From Agrobacterium genomosp. 13 str. CFBP 6927 (GTDB taxonomy: Bacteria > Pseudomonadota > Alphaproteobacteria > Rhizobiales > Rhizobiaceae), in contig LT009756.1 in assembly GCA_900012615.1 (NCBI GenBank), positions 97,850 through 161,849 on the forward strand: a stretch of 64,000 bases of DNA. Direction: 5' to 3'. The notes below the pieces were generated by a model. That model ran no database searches. It was not told the origin of the DNA and saw only the letters and a program-made list of their open reading frames with translations. Shown here piece by piece: positions 16,929-26,288 of this stretch. Position numbers and translations under genes: made by a program. How positions within the stretch are numbered: position 1 is the stretch's first letter; every line of letters begins with the position of its first letter.

Positions 16929-18278
16929 CTAGTGCTGTGTCTTCCCGATCAGGCGCGAGCGCAGGGAGTTCGAAATGTGGTCGAACAGGAAAACAACGAA
17001 CAGGATGAGCAGGACCATATAGGCGACCTTGTCCCAGTCGGCATTGGTGCCCATCGCTTCCAGGAGTTTCAGGCCGATACCGCCGGCGCCGACTGCGCCG
17101 ATGATCGTGGCTGAGCGGGTATTGCTTTCCCAGAAATAGAGCGATTGGGAAATGAAGACTGGCAGGACCTGTGGAAGCACGCCGAAACGATTGACGGCAA
17201 TCGGCGATGCACCGACCGACTTGACGCCCTCGCGCTGCTTGTCATCCACATTTTCCAGCGCCTCGGCATAGACCTTGCCGAGCGCACCCGTGTCGGTGAA
17301 AAAGATCGCGGCGATGCCGGGGATCGGTCCCGGGCCGAAGCTGCGGGTGAAGAACAGCGCCCAGATCAGCATGTCGATCGAACGCAGGAAGTCGAACAGG
17401 CGCTTCATGCCCCAATTCGCTGCCTTGTTGGCGGTGATATTGCGCGCAGCGATGAAGGCGAGCGGCAGGGCAACGAGCGTACCGAATAGCGTGCCCACAA
17501 AGGCCATGACCAGTGTCTGCATCAGCTTGGAGAAGATATCGGCGTGCTGCCAGACGCTATTGTCAAGGAAATCGTCGGCCATATGGCCGATATTGGAGCG
17601 CTCCGGATCGAGCCTTTCTCCCCACAATGCCAGGGCAGCAAGTTCGCCGTAACCCTTGCCCCAGAATTCCGACTTGGTATCGAACAGGAAATTCGCCCAT
17701 CCGAGAAAACGGCGCTGCACATAGACCTGGCTGGTGCGGATTTCCGCCTGACCGGCAAAACCGTAATGCACCAGAACCTTGTTGCCGTCCTGCTGGATTT
17801 CTTGCGGCAGATCCTCAGGTGCACGGGCCGCCTCACCATTGATGATGACAGGATAGTTCTTGCCGTCGACATAGACGTCCACCCGGGTCGGGGTGACATC
17901 GAGGCGATTTTCCGTGCCCGCATAGATCACGCTATAGCCGCCATCCGGCAGTGGCTGCAGCCAGTCGATCTTTACATCGGCGGGATATTGCCCGCGGCTC
18001 GACCATTGTGCATCCACCTTGCCATCTTCGAAACGCAGACGCGGCTGTGCCCGCCAGGAATACCAGTCCTGAATATAGCTGGAGGCGCGATCCCAACGAC
18101 CCTGTGCGAAGGTCGGCCCGACATTGAAAAAGAAAAAACAGGCGATGAGATAAACAACGACGGCGACAATGCCGGCGAGCAGACCGTATCGCTGCATGAA
18201 ACCGCGATTGAACACTGCGGGATGTGCGGCTGTCAGCCTCTCGCGGTCAGCGGTGTTGAGAATGAAGCTGGACGACAT
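16929..18278 (-). CDS. phnE2: phosphonate ABC transporter permease (long form)
   Basis: Second PhnE permease of the phosphonate importer. 449 aa, much longer than E. coli PhnE. An extra N-terminal region has one membrane span (about residues 30-52) and a soluble insert to about 230, before the five- or six-span binding-protein-dependent permease domain (QTLVMAFVGTLFGTLVALPLAF onward). The coupling segment GVKSVGASPIAVNRFGVLPQVLPVF is clear. Starts inside the phnE1 stop (TGATG). The paired short and long PhnE is a rhizobial trait. Confidence 0.92.
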   Translation of the reverse strand: MSSSFILNTADRERLTAAHPAVFNRGFMQRYGLLAGIVAVVVYLIACFFFFNVGPTFAQGRWDRASSYIQDWYSWRAQPRLRFEDGKVDAQWSSRGQYPADVKIDWLQPLPDGGYSVIYAGTENRLDVTPTRVDVYVDGKNYPVIINGEAARAPEDLPQEIQQDGNKVLVHYGFAGQAEIRTSQVYVQRRFLGWANFLFDTKSEFWGKGYGELAALALWGERLDPERSNIGHMADDFLDNSVWQHADIFSKLMQTLVMAFVGTLFGTLVALPLAFIAARNITANKAANWGMKRLFDFLRSIDMLIWALFFTRSFGPGPIPGIAAIFFTDTGALGKVYAEALENVDDKQREGVKSVGASPIAVNRFGVLPQVLPVFISQSLYFWESNTRSATIIGAVGAGGIGLKLLEAMGTNADWDKVAYMVLLILFVVFLFDHISNSLRSRLIGKTQH

Positions 18279-19264
18279 CAGGCCGCTCCCCGTCCGAATT
18301 CAAAGGATTGATGACCAATCAGCCTGCGGCGCAGCCAGCCGGAAAACTGGTCGACGGCGATGATGGTGATCAGCAGTAGGATGATGATGGCATAGGTCTT
18401 GGAAGCATGATCGTTACCGATCGAAAGCCTGAAGACCTCGCCAATGCCGCCGCCGCCGACAGCGCCGATGATGGTGGAGGCGCGCACGTTGATTTCGGCG
18501 CGCAGCAATGCGTAGGAAACGAAATTGGGCAGAACCTGCGGCACGATGGCGAAGCGTACCCGCTCCAGCCAGTTGGCTCCGGATGCGCGCAGGCCCTCAT
18601 CCGGCTTCATGTCGGCATTCTCCACCACTTCGAAGAACAGCTTGCCCAAAGCGCCGATCGTGTGGACGGAAATTGCGATAATCGCGGCGATTGGCCCGAT
18701 CGAGAGAATGGCGGTCAGCAACCCGGCGACGACGATCTCCGGAAAGGCGCGCAGCACTTCCATCACCCGGCGCACGATCCAGCGCACGATCCCCGAACCG
18801 ACAAGATTGGTGGAGGCGAAGAAGCACAGCACGAAAGCGAAGCCTGTGCCAATGATCGTCGAGACCAGCGCGATATTGAGGGTAATTATCAACTGATAGA
18901 TGAAATGCGGTATGTAGAAACTGTCGGTGACGTAAACGCGATCCGCGACATAGTTGTATTTCATCGAGCCGTTATCATAGGGCGACGGCAGGTCGAACAT
19001 CGCCCGGAAGATTTCAAGCGGACTGTCCGGCACGAAAGTTTTCAGGAAGTCGAAAAAATACGGCAGCCGCTCGAAGAACTTGCCGGAATTCGCCTCATTG
19101 GCGAAATTCAGCGATGCTCCGAGAATGATCAGAAAGACCACGAGCGAAATGACGGTATAAATCCGTCGCGTCGCAAGCTGCTGTTGATAGTGACGCATGA
19201 CCGTTTTGGACGATGCGCTCAATCCCTCGCGTGTGAGGGTACCAGGTTGCAGTGTGGTCGCCAT
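18278..19264 (-). CDS. phnE1: phosphonate ABC transporter permease
   Basis: PhnE-type permease, 328 aa. Membrane segments begin at about residue 35 (YTVISLVVFLIILGASL), and the transport domain spans about 120-325. The coupling motif is LRASGANWLERVRFAIVPQVLPNFVSY, near-identical in layout to that of phnE2. AAGGGAAAA lies just upstream of the ATG. Order phnC-phnD-phnE1-phnE2 as in other rhizobia; the 71-nt gap to phnD has no clear terminator. Confidence 0.93.
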   Translation of the reverse strand: MATTLQPGTLTREGLSASSKTVMRHYQQQLATRRIYTVISLVVFLIILGASLNFANEANSGKFFERLPYFFDFLKTFVPDSPLEIFRAMFDLPSPYDNGSMKYNYVADRVYVTDSFYIPHFIYQLIITLNIALVSTIIGTGFAFVLCFFASTNLVGSGIVRWIVRRVMEVLRAFPEIVVAGLLTAILSIGPIAAIIAISVHTIGALGKLFFEVVENADMKPDEGLRASGANWLERVRFAIVPQVLPNFVSYALLRAEINVRASTIIGAVGGGGIGEVFRLSIGNDHASKTYAIIILLLITIIAVDQFSGWLRRRLIGHQSFEFGRGAA

Positions 19265-19335
19265 GCCGCTTTTCCCTTATTGGCAAAAGCGGCGATGCCG
19301 CCAGGCACCGCCGCTTCCGGAACATGATGTCAGGA

Positions 19336-20241
19336 TCAGCCGCCGATAACGGACTTACGGGCGTCGATGATCGTCTGGTAGAAGGACGGATCGACCTTGA
19401 TGTAGGCAGTGTTCTTGCCCTGGGTGTAACCCTGGAAGCAGGCGAGGTCCTTCTTCGGCAGTTCCATGAAGAAGGTCTCGACCTTCTGCTTCATGCTGTC
19501 GCCGATCTTGTTGGCAACGAGAAGCGGGCCGTTCGGGATCAGCGGGGACTTCCAGACTTCGACGATATCGTCCATGTCCAGGTTGCCCTTCTTGACCATC
19601 TGATAGAGGTTACCGGCCGTATAGCCTTCTTCCCACTTGCCGACGCCCGAACCGAAGGTGGTGCCGACATCAAACTTCTTGTCGAGAACGGCGAGAACCA
19701 GGTTTTCATGACCGCCACCGAAACCGGTTTCGGCGAAATATTCCTTGACCGGAACGCCGGTTTCCTTGGGGATCGCCACGTTCGGGATGAGGAAGCCGGA
19801 GGTGGAGTCAGGATCGGCGAAGCCGATCTTCTTGCCCTTGGCGTCGGCCAGCGTCTTGATGCCGCTGTCCTTGCGGGCAACCATGATCGTGTAATAACCG
19901 GTCGAACCGTCGGCGCCGGCCGTGGTCAGGATCGGATCGACGGCCTTCGGATCGGCAAGAGCGATCTTGGCGTAGGAGGAGGCGCCCATGGAGGCGATGT
20001 CGATGGTGCCGCCGAGCAGGCCCTGGATCACGCCGTTATAGTCCGGCGATGGGAAAACCTGAACTTCGGAAACGCCGGTCGCAGCCTTGAGGCCATCGGC
20101 AACGCACTTCGTGTTGCGGATCTGGTCAGCTTCGTTTTCGGAACCGTCGAGACCGATACGCAGGACCTTGACGTCCTGAGCCATGGCGGAACCGGCCAGA
20201 ACGCCAAGGGCGACTGCCGAAAGAAGGATTTTCTTCAACAT
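19336..20241 (-). CDS. phnD: phosphonate ABC transporter substrate-binding protein
   Basis: Periplasmic PhnD binds alkylphosphonates for the PhnCE importer. The ATG at 20241 has AGGAGA upstream and begins a signal peptide (MLKKILLSAVALGVLAGSAMA, cleaved before QDVKV); the ORF runs 49 codons further upstream without one. PhnD-family segments are LRIGLDGSENEADQIRN and ASMGASSYAKI, and GKKIGFADPDSTSGFLIP is the phosphonate-binding Ser/Thr loop. 301 aa. Confidence 0.94.
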   Translation of the reverse strand: MLKKILLSAVALGVLAGSAMAQDVKVLRIGLDGSENEADQIRNTKCVADGLKAATGVSEVQVFPSPDYNGVIQGLLGGTIDIASMGASSYAKIALADPKAVDPILTTAGADGSTGYYTIMVARKDSGIKTLADAKGKKIGFADPDSTSGFLIPNVAIPKETGVPVKEYFAETGFGGGHENLVLAVLDKKFDVGTTFGSGVGKWEEGYTAGNLYQMVKKGNLDMDDIVEVWKSPLIPNGPLLVANKIGDSMKQKVETFFMELPKKDLACFQGYTQGKNTAYIKVDPSFYQTIIDARKSVIGG

Positions 20242-20326
20242 GGACTTTCTCCTGTTTCCCGGCGAGCCGGAGTTTGTTGTGAAGTATCGGCCCTTGACGC
20301 GGGCGCAAACGATGCTGAGCGGTTCC

Positions 20327-21187
20327 TCAGAGCCCGGCGAGAGCGAGCGGTTCGGGACCGGCAGATTGCTGCACCGGTCGCGCGGCAAGCTGCGCGCCGG
20401 GAATATTGATGCTGGTCGAGGTCATGGTCTCGTCGATGCCGGCGCCGTGTGAATCCGTGCCGTAAATCTCCGTGACGGCTGCTGCCGTCAGCTCTGCCGG
20501 CGTTCCGTCGAAAACGACGCGGCCCTGCGACATGCCGATGATGCGTTCGCAATAATTGCGCGCCGTATCCAGCGTATGCAGGTTGGTGATGACGGTGATG
20601 CCTTCGCGCTCGTTGATGTCGCGCAGCGCGTCCATCACAATCTTGGCATTTAGCGGGTCGAGGGAAGCGATCGGCTCATCGGCCAGAACCATCTTCGGAG
20701 ACTGCATCAGTGCACGGGCGATGGCGACGCGCTGCTGCTGGCCGCCGGAAAGCGTGCCCGCCGCCTGCATGGCCACATGTTCGATGCCAAGCCTTTCCAG
20801 CGCGGCAATCGCCATCAGGCGTTCTTCATCCGTGAAGATGTTGAAAAGGCTGAGCAGCGTCGAACGATGGTTGAGGCGGCCGAGCATGACATTGGTAAGC
20901 ACGTCGAGGCGCGGCACCAGATTGAACTGCTGGAAGATCATGGCGCAGTCGCGCTGCCAGTTGCGGAGCGCCGCACCCTTCAGCGCCGAGACTTCCGCGC
21001 CGTTGAAATGAATGGAACCCGAGGAGGGGTCGACGAGGCGGTTGATCATGCGCAGCAGCGTCGATTTTCCCGCACCCGAACGGCCGATCACGCCAACCAT
21101 CTGGCCCTGCGGTATCTCGACATTCACGGCATCGACCGCAGTGTGGTTGCCGAAACGGCGCGTGACTTGCTTCAGGTGAAAGCTCAT
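20327..21187 (-). CDS. phnC: phosphonate ABC transporter ATP-binding protein
   Basis: ATPase of the phosphonate importer. Motifs: Walker [10 protein letters not shown], signature [15 protein letters not shown], Walker [17 protein letters not shown] at 21187 ([13 protein letters not shown]) is preferred over a TTG 12 nt upstream. 286 aa, with a C-terminal tail beyond the core domain. First gene of phnC-D-E1-E2; a three-repeat Pho box ends 59 nt upstream, so it likely has its own PhoB-activated promoter. Confidence 0.93.
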   Translation of the reverse strand: MSFHLKQVTRRFGNHTAVDAVNVEIPQGQMVGVIGRSGAGKSTLLRMINRLVDPSSGSIHFNGAEVSALKGAALRNWQRDCAMIFQQFNLVPRLDVLTNVMLGRLNHRSTLLSLFNIFTDEERLMAIAALERLGIEHVAMQAAGTLSGGQQQRVAIARALMQSPKMVLADEPIASLDPLNAKIVMDALRDINEREGITVITNLHTLDTARNYCERIIGMSQGRVVFDGTPAELTAAAVTEIYGTDSHGAGIDETMTSTSINIPGAQLAARPVQQSAGPEPLALAGL

Positions 21188-21245
21188 TTCCCCGTCCAAT
21201 CTTCTTGTTACGGGGTTCGACCTAACAGGGGTCCGTGAAGTGTGG

Positions 21246-21274
21246 ATGTCAGTTTGATGAATAAAATATTACAG
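21246..21274 (-). promoter_or_regulatory. Pho box (three PhoB half-sites) before phnC
   Basis: On the minus strand, CTGTAAT (21268-21274), TATTCAT (21257-21263) and CTGACAT (21246-21252) repeat with an exact 11-bp period, the spacing of PhoB half-sites (consensus CTGTMAY). The outer two fit well, the middle one less so. A TGTTAG downstream could serve as the -10. Phosphate-starvation control of phn genes is established in enterobacteria and rhizobia. Confidence 0.75.
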
Positions 21275-21433
21275 AATTCGCAGATGAGACATCCGTGTGT
21301 TCGCCGACAAACCTTCCCGGAGAGTTTTCAGAGGATTGAAACTCTTCCCGGCAGCCTCGTTCCTCAAAACGCCACCGCGCAGATCCAGGAATATGCTTCC
21401 GGAATCTGCGATTGCTTCGGTTCTGGATGGAGT

Positions 21434-22051
21434 TTAGCCGGCGTATTTTGCGACGAAATCCTCTGCCGCCAGTGTCCGGAAATCATCGAGCGCGCCGCGC
21501 AGCGTTGCGTGGTCCCAGTCCCACCATTTCAGAGCGTCCATGCGGTTTCCGAGCTCCGCCGGGAAACGCTCCCGGATCAGCCGGGCGGGAACGCCGCCAA
21601 CGATGGTATAGGGCGCCACATCTTTGGAAACGACCGCACCGGCCCCGATCACCGCGCCGTTCCCGACAGTGACGCCGGGCAGGATGGTCGCGCCATGGCC
21701 GATCCAGACATCGTGGCCGATCACCACCCTTTTGGCGCGGCGGGCCGCGAAGAAGTCCTTTTCATCCTCGGCATCGTCCCAGTAGCTGCGGGCGCGATAG
21801 GTGAAATGATGCAGCGTCGCCCGCGACATCGGATGATTGGTGGCGTTGATGCGCACGGAAGCGGCGATGTTGACAAATTTGCCGATGCTTGCGCACCAGA
21901 TCGCACCATCCTGCATGACATAGGAATAATCGCCCATCTCCACTTCCTCGATGCGGCAACGCTCCGAAATTTCGGTATAGCGGCCGATCGATGAGCTGGT
22001 GACGCGGGCACTTTCGTGGATGACGGGTTCGAGACCGACCTTGACGCTCAT
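21434..22051 (-). CDS. phosphonate-operon hexapeptide acetyltransferase
   Basis: Left-handed beta-helix (hexapeptide repeat) acyltransferase of the phosphonate-associated type found inside many phn operons. 205 aa; repeats span about residues 15-185 ([14 protein letters not shown], then [38 protein letters not shown] with the catalytic His earlier in [10 protein letters not shown]). Its ATG overlaps the phnL stop. It could acetylate aminoalkylphosphonates, a role known for the unrelated GNAT enzyme PhnO; that function is inference here. Confidence 0.85.
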   Translation of the reverse strand: MSVKVGLEPVIHESARVTSSSIGRYTEISERCRIEEVEMGDYSYVMQDGAIWCASIGKFVNIAASVRINATNHPMSRATLHHFTYRARSYWDDAEDEKDFFAARRAKRVVIGHDVWIGHGATILPGVTVGNGAVIGAGAVVSKDVAPYTIVGGVPARLIRERFPAELGNRMDALKWWDWDHATLRGALDDFRTLAAEDFVAKYAG

Positions 22052-22755
22052 GCCGCTGCCTTCCGGGGAGAAAATTGCGAGACATCAAGAATGCGGTCGG
22101 CCACGGCTTCCCGTACTTCCTCGTCATGAAAAATGCCAAGCAGGGCCGTGCCCTTCGTCTTTTTCTCGACGATCATGTCAACGACCACGCGCCGATTTGT
22201 GGCGTCGAGCGAGGCTGTCGGCTCGTCCAGAAGAAGGATTGCATGATCGGTGATGAAGCCGCGCGCAATATTCACGCGCTGCTGCTCGCCGCCCGAAAAC
22301 GTCGCCGGCGGGAGTGACCAAAGTTCCCGCGGCAGGTTGAGTTTCGAAAGCAGCATGGCTGCATGTTCGCGGGCTTCATCGGCGGCAACCTTGCGCGCCA
22401 GAAGCGGTTCGGCAACGACATCGATGGCAGCGACACGCGGCACGGTGCGCAGGAACTGGCTGACATAACCGATGGTGCGGTGGCGGATCTCGAGGATCGT
22501 GCGCGGCGAAGCATTGCCGATGTCGACGACCTGGTCCTCGTGGCGGATGAGAATCTGCCCGCTGTCGATGGCATAATTGCCATAGAGCATTTTCAGGATC
22601 GAGCTTTTGCCGATGCCGGACGGGCCGCCGAGTACGACACATTCGCCGCTGCAAACGGAGAAACTGACATCGCGGACGACGGGCAATTCGATACCGTCGC
22701 GAAGATGCATGGTGAAGCTTTTGAAGACTTCCGAAACGATAAGAGGCGTCGGCAT
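22048..22755 (-). CDS. phnL: C-P lyase ABC-type ATPase PhnL
   Basis: ABC-type ATPase of the C-P lyase machinery; in E. coli PhnL works with PhnGHI to form the ribose 1-phosphonate triphosphate. Walker [11 protein letters not shown], signature [14 protein letters not shown], Walker [16 protein letters not shown] at 22755 ([14 protein letters not shown]) gives 235 aa, the family size, and overlaps the end of phnK by 4 codons less than the longer ORF. Followed by the acetyltransferase with an ATGA overlap. Confidence 0.93.
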   Translation of the reverse strand: MPTPLIVSEVFKSFTMHLRDGIELPVVRDVSFSVCSGECVVLGGPSGIGKSSILKMLYGNYAIDSGQILIRHEDQVVDIGNASPRTILEIRHRTIGYVSQFLRTVPRVAAIDVVAEPLLARKVAADEAREHAAMLLSKLNLPRELWSLPPATFSGGEQQRVNIARGFITDHAILLLDEPTASLDATNRRVVVDMIVEKKTKGTALLGIFHDEEVREAVADRILDVSQFSPRKAAA

Positions 22756-22759
22756 GGCG

Positions 22760-23536
22760 TCAAACCTGCAGAATAGAGGAAACAAGCAATTGCGTATAGG
22801 GCTCGCGCGGATCGTCCAGCACCCGGTCGGTCAGCCCGTGCTCGATGACGTCGCCGCCCTTCATCACCATCATACGGTGGGAAAGCAGCCGCGCGACGGC
22901 CAGATCATGGGTGACGACGACGACGGCAAGACCGAGGTCGTTGACGAGACCGCGGACCAGATCGAGCAGCCGCGCCTGCACGGAAACATCGAGGCCGCCG
23001 GTCGGTTCATCCATGAAGACGAGGCGTGGTGAGGTGACGAGGTTGCGGGCGATCTGCAGGCGCTGGCGCATGCCGCCGGAGAAGGCGCGCGGCTGATCGT
23101 CGATGCGGTCGGTGCCGATTTCCACCCGCTCCAGCCATTCGCTGGCCGATTGCCTTATGTTGCCGTAATGCCGGTTGCCCACGGCCATCAGCCGCTCGCC
23201 GACATTGGCGCCGGCCGAAACCGCCATGCGCAGCCCGTCCGCCGGGTTCTGGTGCACAAAGCCCCAGTCGGTCCGCATCAGGAAACGCCGTTCGGCCTCG
23301 CCCATATGATAGAGGTCACGCACCGAGCCGTCGCGCATGCGATATTCCACGCTGCCCGCCGTCGGCATCAGCCGGGTGGAAATGCAGTTGAGGAGCGTGG
23401 TCTTGCCGGAACCGGATTCGCCGACAATGGCCAGAACCTCGCCTGGATAAAGCTCGAAGGAGACGTTGCGGCAACCGGCCCGCTCGCCGTAATATTTGGA
23501 AACGTCCCTGACTTTCAGAAGCGGTGCGTCGCTCAT
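22760..23536 (-). CDS. phnK: C-P lyase ABC-type ATPase PhnK
   Basis: ABC-family protein that in E. coli binds the PhnGHIJ core complex next to PhnJ. Walker A GESGSGKTT, Q-loop region VHQNPADGLRM, signature FSGGMRQRLQIARNL, Walker B LVFMDEPTGGLDV. 258 aa. Overlaps phnJ by 4 nt upstream, with phnL directly downstream. Confidence 0.94.
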   Translation of the reverse strand: MSDAPLLKVRDVSKYYGERAGCRNVSFELYPGEVLAIVGESGSGKTTLLNCISTRLMPTAGSVEYRMRDGSVRDLYHMGEAERRFLMRTDWGFVHQNPADGLRMAVSAGANVGERLMAVGNRHYGNIRQSASEWLERVEIGTDRIDDQPRAFSGGMRQRLQIARNLVTSPRLVFMDEPTGGLDVSVQARLLDLVRGLVNDLGLAVVVVTHDLAVARLLSHRMMVMKGGDVIEHGLTDRVLDDPREPYTQLLVSSILQV

Positions 23537-24435
23537 TCTGCGGCCTCCTTCACATCCGCCAGCAGGTGGCCTTTATGGCCATGGGCGCGGCGGTCCTCGC
23601 AATGGTCGGTATCGGAGCAGACGAACATCCGCCCGCCCTTATCATCAAGCACCACCTCGTCCAGATAGACATTCTCCGCGCCGCACAGCGCGCAGGGCTT
23701 GTCAAAGCGCTGGATTTCGAAGGGATGATCTTCGAAATCGAGGCTGACGACGTCCGTATAGGGCGGCACGGCATAGATGCGCTTCTCACGCCCGGCGCCG
23801 AAAAGCTGGAGGGCGTCCGAGAGATGCATTTTCGGATTGTCGAATTTCGGGGTAGGCGATGGATCCATCACATAACGCCCGGCAACCTTCACCGGATAGG
23901 CATAGGTGGTGGAGATGCGGCCGTTGCGGGCGATGTCCTCGTAAAGCTTGACGTGCATCAGGCCATATTCCTCCAGCGCGTGCATGACACGCGTTTCGGT
24001 CTCGCGCGGTTCGAGAAAGCGTAACGGCTCGGGAATGGGAACCTGATAGACGAGAACCTGACCCGAATGCAGTTCTTCTTCCGGAATGCGGTGCCGCGTC
24101 TGGATGATGGTTGCATCCTTGGTGCGGGTGGTAACGGCAACATTCGCCACCTTCTGGAAGAAGGCGCGGATGGAAACCGCATTGGTCGTGTCGTCGGCGC
24201 CCTGGTCGATGACCTTCAGCACATCCTCTGGACCGAGGATGGAGGCTGTCACCTGAACGCCGCCGGTACCCCAGCCATAGGGCATGGGCATTTCGCGGGA
24301 AGCGAAGGGTACCTGATAACCGGGAATGGCGATGGCCTTCAGGATCGCCCGGCGGATCATGCGCTTGGTCTGTTCGTCCAGATAGGCGAAGTTGTAGGCA
24401 GCCAGCCCGTCGTCGAATGAAACTTCTTTAAGCAT
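23533..24435 (-). CDS. phnJ: C-P lyase radical SAM subunit PhnJ
   Basis: Catalytic subunit that breaks the carbon-phosphorus bond of ribose 1-alkylphosphonate 5-phosphate using an iron-sulfur cluster and S-adenosylmethionine. The four essential Cys are present as CALC (248, 251), Cys273 and Cys279, with the same spacing as E. coli Cys241, 244, 266 and 272. 300 aa, slightly longer than E. coli. AAGG stands upstream of its ATG. It is separated from phnI by an unusual 133-nt gap that carries an antisense small ORF. Confidence 0.96.
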   Translation of the reverse strand: MLKEVSFDDGLAAYNFAYLDEQTKRMIRRAILKAIAIPGYQVPFASREMPMPYGWGTGGVQVTASILGPEDVLKVIDQGADDTTNAVSIRAFFQKVANVAVTTRTKDATIIQTRHRIPEEELHSGQVLVYQVPIPEPLRFLEPRETETRVMHALEEYGLMHVKLYEDIARNGRISTTYAYPVKVAGRYVMDPSPTPKFDNPKMHLSDALQLFGAGREKRIYAVPPYTDVVSLDFEDHPFEIQRFDKPCALCGAENVYLDEVVLDDKGGRMFVCSDTDHCEDRRAHGHKGHLLADVKEAAE

Positions 24436-24471
24436 TGCGCGTTAACCTTGCGAAAAAAGGAGTACAAGCTC

Positions 24472-24567
24472 ATGGAGATTGGAATTCTTGCAGCCGTGTT
24501 CTTTGCTGTCTTTGCAGCATCGACCGTCTTTTGCGCCTTCTGGTTTGGCGAGCACGGCAGCCGCTGA
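24472..24567 (+). CDS. 31-aa membrane peptide, antisense in the phnI-phnJ gap
   Basis: Too short for standard gene finders. The ATG at 24472 is preceded by AAGGAG (24457-24462) at 9-nt spacing, the best possible ribosome binding site. The product starts MEIGILAAVFFAVFAA and is one hydrophobic helix of about 23 residues (through FCAFWF) ending in GEHGSR. The ORF fills the 133-nt space between phnJ and phnI, ending 1 nt short of the phnI stop. I know no family. No promoter is evident, and it could be chance; coding is inferred from the ribosome binding site, hydrophobicity and fit to the gap. Confidence 0.5.
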   Translation: MEIGILAAVFFAVFAASTVFCAFWFGEHGSR

Positions 24568-24568
24568 G

Positions 24569-25678
24569 CTATTCGGCCGCATCACCCATCCATTCCGCGC
24601 CATTGGAATTGATCGCGTCGAAATCGGCGCGCATTTTCCTCACCAGACCGAGTTCGGCCTGGAAATCCACGTAGTGCGGCAGTTTCAGATGTTCGACGAA
24701 ACCCGTCGCCTGTACGTTGTCAGCGTGTGAAATGACGAATTCCTCGTCCTGCGCGGGGGCCACGACGTCCTCGCCGAATTCGCCTGCCCGCAGCGCCCGG
24801 TCGACCAGCGACATGGCCATGGCCTTGCGCTCGCTCTGGCCGAACACCAGACCGTAGCCACGGGTGAATTGCGGCGGCGCTTTCGCCGAACCCTTGAACT
24901 GGTTGATCATCTGGCATTCGGTGACCTGTATGTCGCCAAGCGAGACGGCAAAGCCGAGTTCCGGCACGTCCAGTTCAATCTCCACTTCACCGATGCGTAT
25001 TTCACCGACAAAGGGGTGCGTGCGGCCATAACCGCGCTGTGTTGAATAAGCGAGCGCCAGAAGGAAGCCCTCATCACCACGCGCCAGCGATTGCAGGCGC
25101 AGGTCACGCGGCATCGGAAACTCCATCGGCTCCCGCGTCAGATCGCCGGCAATATGATCATCAGGCATATCGCCGTCGGTCTCGATCAGTCCCTCTTGCG
25201 CCAGAATGTCGGAGACGCGCATGACATATTCCGGCTCCCCTTCACGCCGGGCAGCGGTTTCAACGGCATCGTCCTCGAGAAGAGAGGGGTCAAGCAGGCG
25301 GTGGGTGTAATCGAAGGTCGGCCCCAGCAATTGCCCGCCGGGCAAATCCTTGTAGGTCGCGGAAACGCGCCGGTGCACCGTCATCTCAGCGGTATCGACC
25401 GGAACCGAATAACCGAAACGCGGCAGCGTCGTGCGGTAGGCGCGCAGCAGGAAGATGGCCTCGATCATGTCGCCGCGGGCCTGCTTGACCGCAAGGGCTG
25501 CAAGCGACTGATCGTAAAGAGACGCTTCCGCCATCACCCGGTCGACGGCGAGCGAAAGCTGCGAAACGATCTGCGACACCGTCATGGCGGGCAGGTCACG
25601 GTCTCCGCGCCGCTTGTCGGCAAGAAGCCGGTGGGCGTTGGCAATGGCGGTTTCCCCGCCTTTGACAGCAACATACAT
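24569..25678 (-). CDS. phnI: C-P lyase core subunit PhnI
   Basis: Nucleosidase subunit that, with PhnG, H and L, couples phosphonate to ribose from ATP. The ATG at 25678 (MYVAVKGGETAIANA) is the family start and gives 369 aa; it begins one base after the phnH stop. Conserved segments include FDYTHRLLDPSLLEDD, LLALAYSTQRGYGRTHPFVGEIRIGEVE and TRGYGLVFGQSERKAMAMSLVDRAL. Second-largest part of the PhnGHIJ core. Confidence 0.95.
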   Translation of the reverse strand: MYVAVKGGETAIANAHRLLADKRRGDRDLPAMTVSQIVSQLSLAVDRVMAEASLYDQSLAALAVKQARGDMIEAIFLLRAYRTTLPRFGYSVPVDTAEMTVHRRVSATYKDLPGGQLLGPTFDYTHRLLDPSLLEDDAVETAARREGEPEYVMRVSDILAQEGLIETDGDMPDDHIAGDLTREPMEFPMPRDLRLQSLARGDEGFLLALAYSTQRGYGRTHPFVGEIRIGEVEIELDVPELGFAVSLGDIQVTECQMINQFKGSAKAPPQFTRGYGLVFGQSERKAMAMSLVDRALRAGEFGEDVVAPAQDEEFVISHADNVQATGFVEHLKLPHYVDFQAELGLVRKMRADFDAINSNGAEWMGDAAE

Positions 25679-25679
25679 C

Positions 25680-26288
25680 TTATGCCTCCACGGGTTGGAT
25701 GCGCGTCGTGCGCGGCAGGCAGACAAATCTGTCGGCGGATGTCAGGATGACGTCGACGCCGCGCGGAAAAATGGCATTGTTCTCCACCCACAGCCTCGGG
25801 AATATGTCCGGCAGGCCGGTGGGACTGATGATGTTGACGTGGCGGATACCGGGGCCGGAGAGCAGCAATTCCCGCCCGCCATCCAGATCAGGCAACTCGA
25901 TGATGAGCGTGGTGGAGCGGTCCGGATATTCCTGGCTTCCCTGGGCGAAGAGACCGAAGGAAGCTATGGCGCTGCCCGCTTCGATGACGGCGAAATGCGC
26001 CGCATTTTTTTCATCCGTCGCGACCGCGCCGGTATGAAATGCAACCCAACCGGGGACGGTGGTTTTTCGTAGCGCGCCGCTCAGCCAGACCGGCGTATCG
26101 TGATCGCAGAGCGCCAGCAGGACCGCGCCGGTGGCGGGGGCGAGAGGCGATGGCGGGGCGACCGCGGTTTCGATTGTCTGCGGCGTGCCCGGCCGGGCCA
26201 TGCCATCCATGAGTTTCTTGAAAATCCGTTGGGAATCGAAGACGGCGTCGGAAAAACCGCCCGTCAATGCTTCGGCCTTGACGCTCAT
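25680..26288 (-). CDS. phnH: C-P lyase core subunit PhnH
   Basis: Structural subunit of the PhnGHIJ complex, with a PLP-transferase-like fold. It starts with ATG at 26288 overlapping the phnG stop (TGATG) behind GAGGAGAAG. The N-terminus has the family segment FDSQRIFKKLMDGMARPGT, and LPDIFPRLWVENNAIFPRGVDVILTS is near the end. 202 aa. Confidence 0.94.
   Translation of the reverse strand: MSVKAEALTGGFSDAVFDSQRIFKKLMDGMARPGTPQTIETAVAPPSPLAPATGAVLLALCDHDTPVWLSGALRKTTVPGWVAFHTGAVATDEKNAAHFAVIEAGSAIASFGLFAQGSQEYPDRSTTLIIELPDLDGGRELLLSGPGIRHVNIISPTGLPDIFPRLWVENNAIFPRGVDVILTSADRFVCLPRTTRIQPVEA

Noticed and set aside
19252..20409. 385-codon plus-strand ORF opposite phnD
   Set aside because: Antisense shadow of a gene with signal peptide and PhnD motifs; no independent support.
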